The translations under genes and the position numbers were made by a program. DNA of 64,000 nt from Bacteroidia bacterium (lineage in GTDB: Bacteria > Bacteroidota > Bacteroidia > Cytophagales > Flammeovirgaceae): assembly GCA_030425505.1 (NCBI GenBank), contig JAUIAB010000005.1:61139-125138 (forward strand), given 5' to 3'. Each line of letters opens with the position of its first letter. The stretch's first letter is position 1. Below the pieces are notes generated by a model that did not search any database, was not told the origin of the DNA, and saw nothing but the letters and a program-made list of their open reading frames with translations. Below, one piece after another: positions 62,331 through 64,000 of the stretch.

Positions 62331-64000
62331 TTATCTATGCCAATTTCCAAATAGTTCATTTAAAAAATCTTCTGTATCATTATCATGTCTACTAATCATA
62401 TTTTCTTTCCAAGCATTCCAAGATCTAGCTCCTCTTAGTCCTTGCTCTATTTGTTGAATGGTATAACCCGAAACCTGGTCTACTGGATATGCTACATTAC
62501 CTCTATGTATGGTAATTCTTTGATTTTCATTATCAATCATATCAACAACTATAGATGTATAAACTAAATCTGAAGGTTCAGAAAAAATTGGTTGATATTG
62601 ATAGTTGCCTTCATACTGATACCTATTTAGCCCAAATAAATTTTTGTATCTATTTTGAGCAAACTGCCATTCTACACCACTTGCCCAGCTTTCTATCACA
62701 GCATTATCGTCATTCCGACCATTGGTAATAAAATCAATACAAAGATTTCTAAAAGCGTCTCTGTTCATATCCCAATGCGCATAATGTGATAATTCATGCG
62801 CAGTAACTGCATATACCCTATCAGGGGAGCTATTCCATTTACGGATATAAATAGAAGGTAATATGCTACCAATTCTGGCATACATGGCTGCATGACTTGG
62901 CTTTTCATTTTGCCTTCTGGAAATATCTGCAGCAATTTTTGTTTGAGGCCTCCAAAATGAGTTTCTCGGAGGGCTAGAAATTCCAAAGCGATCACTATAG
63001 TAATAGTCATATGCTGCCTGGTGAATTAATGCATAGTATTGCTGCACATCATCAACAAGTAGAGATCCTCTTCTTCCTAGTGCAGTATTCCAGTCTCCAG
63101 ATTGTTTCGGTCCTCTTTTGTATGCTTGCCCAAATGTGCCAGAACTAATGCTATAGTGATACCTTTGCCATTTGATCGTATATCTGGCTCTTCTTCTAAA
63201 AGATCCATCACACCAAAATTGACCTTGATTATTTGTAGCTCCCTTTTTGGTAGTAAACCACCTTCTCGCCCTTACTTCAACACCTACTACAGGCACATAC
63301 CTGCCTACTATTCCATCCCAAACTGTAACTGTCCCAGCAGGTGTCCATCTTCTTCCCATTATTCTTTGATTGGAACTGCCACTTTCTACGCGCTCATTCA
63401 TATCTTCTGCATCTAGATTGCCTGTTAGGAACAAGGCTTCATCTACTAAAGCATCTATGAAGTCTTCATTGCCCTCCAGCTCTGGATCTTCTTCGGGGAT
63501 GTATAGCTCCTCTATCAGGTCTCTTCTAACATTTGGTACTCGGTAATCTGCAGTCACCGCTACATACTGGTACGTAGGGAGATCTTCTGGCACAGCAGGA
63601 TCGTGGTAAAAAGTACCACCTTCTTCCATCTCAAAATCCAAAGGATAATCGTAGAGCTCCAGGTTTTGGTCATCCACCAATTGCTCTAGTTCCTCATCGG
63701 AGCCAGGTCGGAATTTGAGGTAGTGATGGGTAGTACGCACCGGCATTTCCAAAGGGAATTCCAACTGATCGGGTTCAATTCTTTGGTTGCTTTTTTCTCT
63801 TCTTTCTAAAAGGCTATACCATGCTTTGGTCATGTTATCAACGGAGTATGGATTCTCTAGGCGTTTGCCCAGTCGAATCATTTCTTTATCTTTTGTTTCA
63901 GTAGTAGAAAAGCTGCCAGTATTTTCTGTTTCTACTACATCGATTAACTCATTGCAACCAAAAATAGTGCTTAGAAATAAACTTAGGATTAAAATCTTCT
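62331..64000 (-). CDS. Lipoprotein with HELSH zinc-metalloprotease motif, 5' end beyond window
   Basis: The open frame does not stop at the internal Met at 63881 but runs to the window edge, reading KILILSLFLSTIFGCNELID, a lipoprotein signal with its Cys. The true start is thus just outside. Motifs: GKRLENPYSV, ELYDYPLDFEMEEGGTFYHD and DLPTYQYVAVTADYRVP, which I recall in a Bacteroidota lipoprotein family; a carboxypeptidase-regulatory-like part (VPVVGVEVRARRWFTTKKG, TNNQGQFWCDG); then VTAHELSHYAHWD at about 62776-62798 with the HExxH zinc site and a following ESWASGVEW where a third ligand might be. The first half of the gene has higher GC than the rest of the window. Probably a surface or periplasmic peptidase; substrate unknown. 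Confidence 0.75.
   Translation of the reverse strand, partial: KILILSLFLSTIFGCNELIDVVETENTGSFSTTETKDKEMIRLGKRLENPYSVDNMTKAWYSLLERREKSNQRIEPDQLEFPLEMPVRTTHHYLKFRPGSDEELEQLVDDQNLELYDYPLDFEMEEGGTFYHDPAVPEDLPTYQYVAVTADYRVPNVRRDLIEELYIPEEDPELEGNEDFIDALVDEALFLTGNLDAEDMNERVESGSSNQRIMGRRWTPAGTVTVWDGIVGRYVPVVGVEVRARRWFTTKKGATNNQGQFWCDGSFRRRARYTIKWQRYHYSISSGTFGQAYKRGPKQSGDWNTALGRRGSLLVDDVQQYYALIHQAAYDYYYSDRFGISSPPRNSFWRPQTKIAADISRRQNEKPSHAAMYARIGSILPSIYIRKWNSSPDRVYAVTAHELSHYAHWDMNRDAFRNLCIDFITNGRNDDNAVIESWASGVEWQFAQNRYKNLFGLNRYQYEGNYQYQPIFSEPSDLVYTSIVVDMIDNENQRITIHRGNVAYPVDQVSGYTIQQIEQGLRGARSWNAWKENMISRHDNDTEDFLNELFGNWHR

Noticed and set aside
1..64000. CRISPR arrays, rRNA genes, insertion sequences or prophage
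   Set aside because: No regularly spaced repeats, rRNA-like sequence, transposase, integrase or phage structural genes were seen on either strand.

Overview
This window looks like part of the chromosome of a low-GC member of the Bacteroidota, most likely a Cytophagales-type bacterium. Base composition is AT-rich (roughly one third GC, judged by eye). Several genes carry type IX secretion (T9SS) features: a type A sorting domain (49760-51919), a CHU_C/type B sorting domain (57570-59531) and a PorT-like barrel directly behind ubiE. DUF4175 and DUF4837 proteins are present, starts have little Shine-Dalgarno signal, and several promoters fit the Bacteroidota -33 TTTG / -7 TAnnTTTG pattern. No rRNA, CRISPR array, prophage or recognisable insertion sequence was found.

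Layout. 1-8 kb: a minus-strand block with ybeY (cut by the window edge, with a T10 run that puts its ATG out of frame), a small GHKL anti-sigma-type kinase, a DUF4175 membrane/coiled-coil protein, exonuclease III, a thiolase and scpA, plus one plus-strand 2OG-Fe(II) oxygenase. 8.0-8.4 kb: a gene-free AT-rich stretch with three exact TTATTCACA boxes and many near matches, a candidate replication origin. 8.4-15.5 kb: plus-strand genes including a TPR protein, kdsA and mreBCD. 15.5-18.5 kb: der, comB and a hisA-like gene on the minus strand. 18.5-20.3 kb: two tandem TonB-type proteins and tRNA-Arg(CCT). 20.3-21.1 kb: an orphan ORF followed by a cassette-like hairpin. 21-36 kb: housekeeping and envelope genes (glycosyltransferase, bcp, TolB-like barrel protein, crtW, lon, fbaA, accD, lipA, two thioredoxin-fold proteins). 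36-46 kb: TPR protein, LptD-like protein, PAP2-like membrane protein, rpoN, murF, mltG. 46-61 kb: hybrid histidine kinase, T9SS cargo, ubiE-porT, rnz, amidase, DUF4837 lipoprotein, methylmalonyl-CoA epimerase. 61-64 kb: an accessory-looking end with a truncated AraC regulator, a GC-rich intergenic block and a lipoprotein with an HELSH metalloprotease motif whose reading frame runs off the window.

Together the genes are mostly cell-envelope and cell-cycle housekeeping: LPS (kdsA, LptD), wall synthesis and shape (mreBCD, murF, mltG, amidase), TonB energy transduction, T9SS export, chromosome segregation (scpA), ribosome assembly (ybeY, der) and central metabolism (fbaA, accD, thiolase, mce, lipA).

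The most unusual signal is a dispersed element of about 91 bp, present three times (12246-12336 plus, 21116-21209 minus, 54044-54134 plus). It always has the same orientation relative to the next gene and always sits directly before a short or secreted-protein gene. It looks like a conserved 5' leader or cis-regulatory RNA and does not match a family I recognise. Other notable points are the ybeY homopolymer frameshift, the possible oriC, a HisA homologue lacking its first catalytic Asp, an AccD without its zinc-ribbon cysteines, and the attC-like hairpin beside the tRNA.
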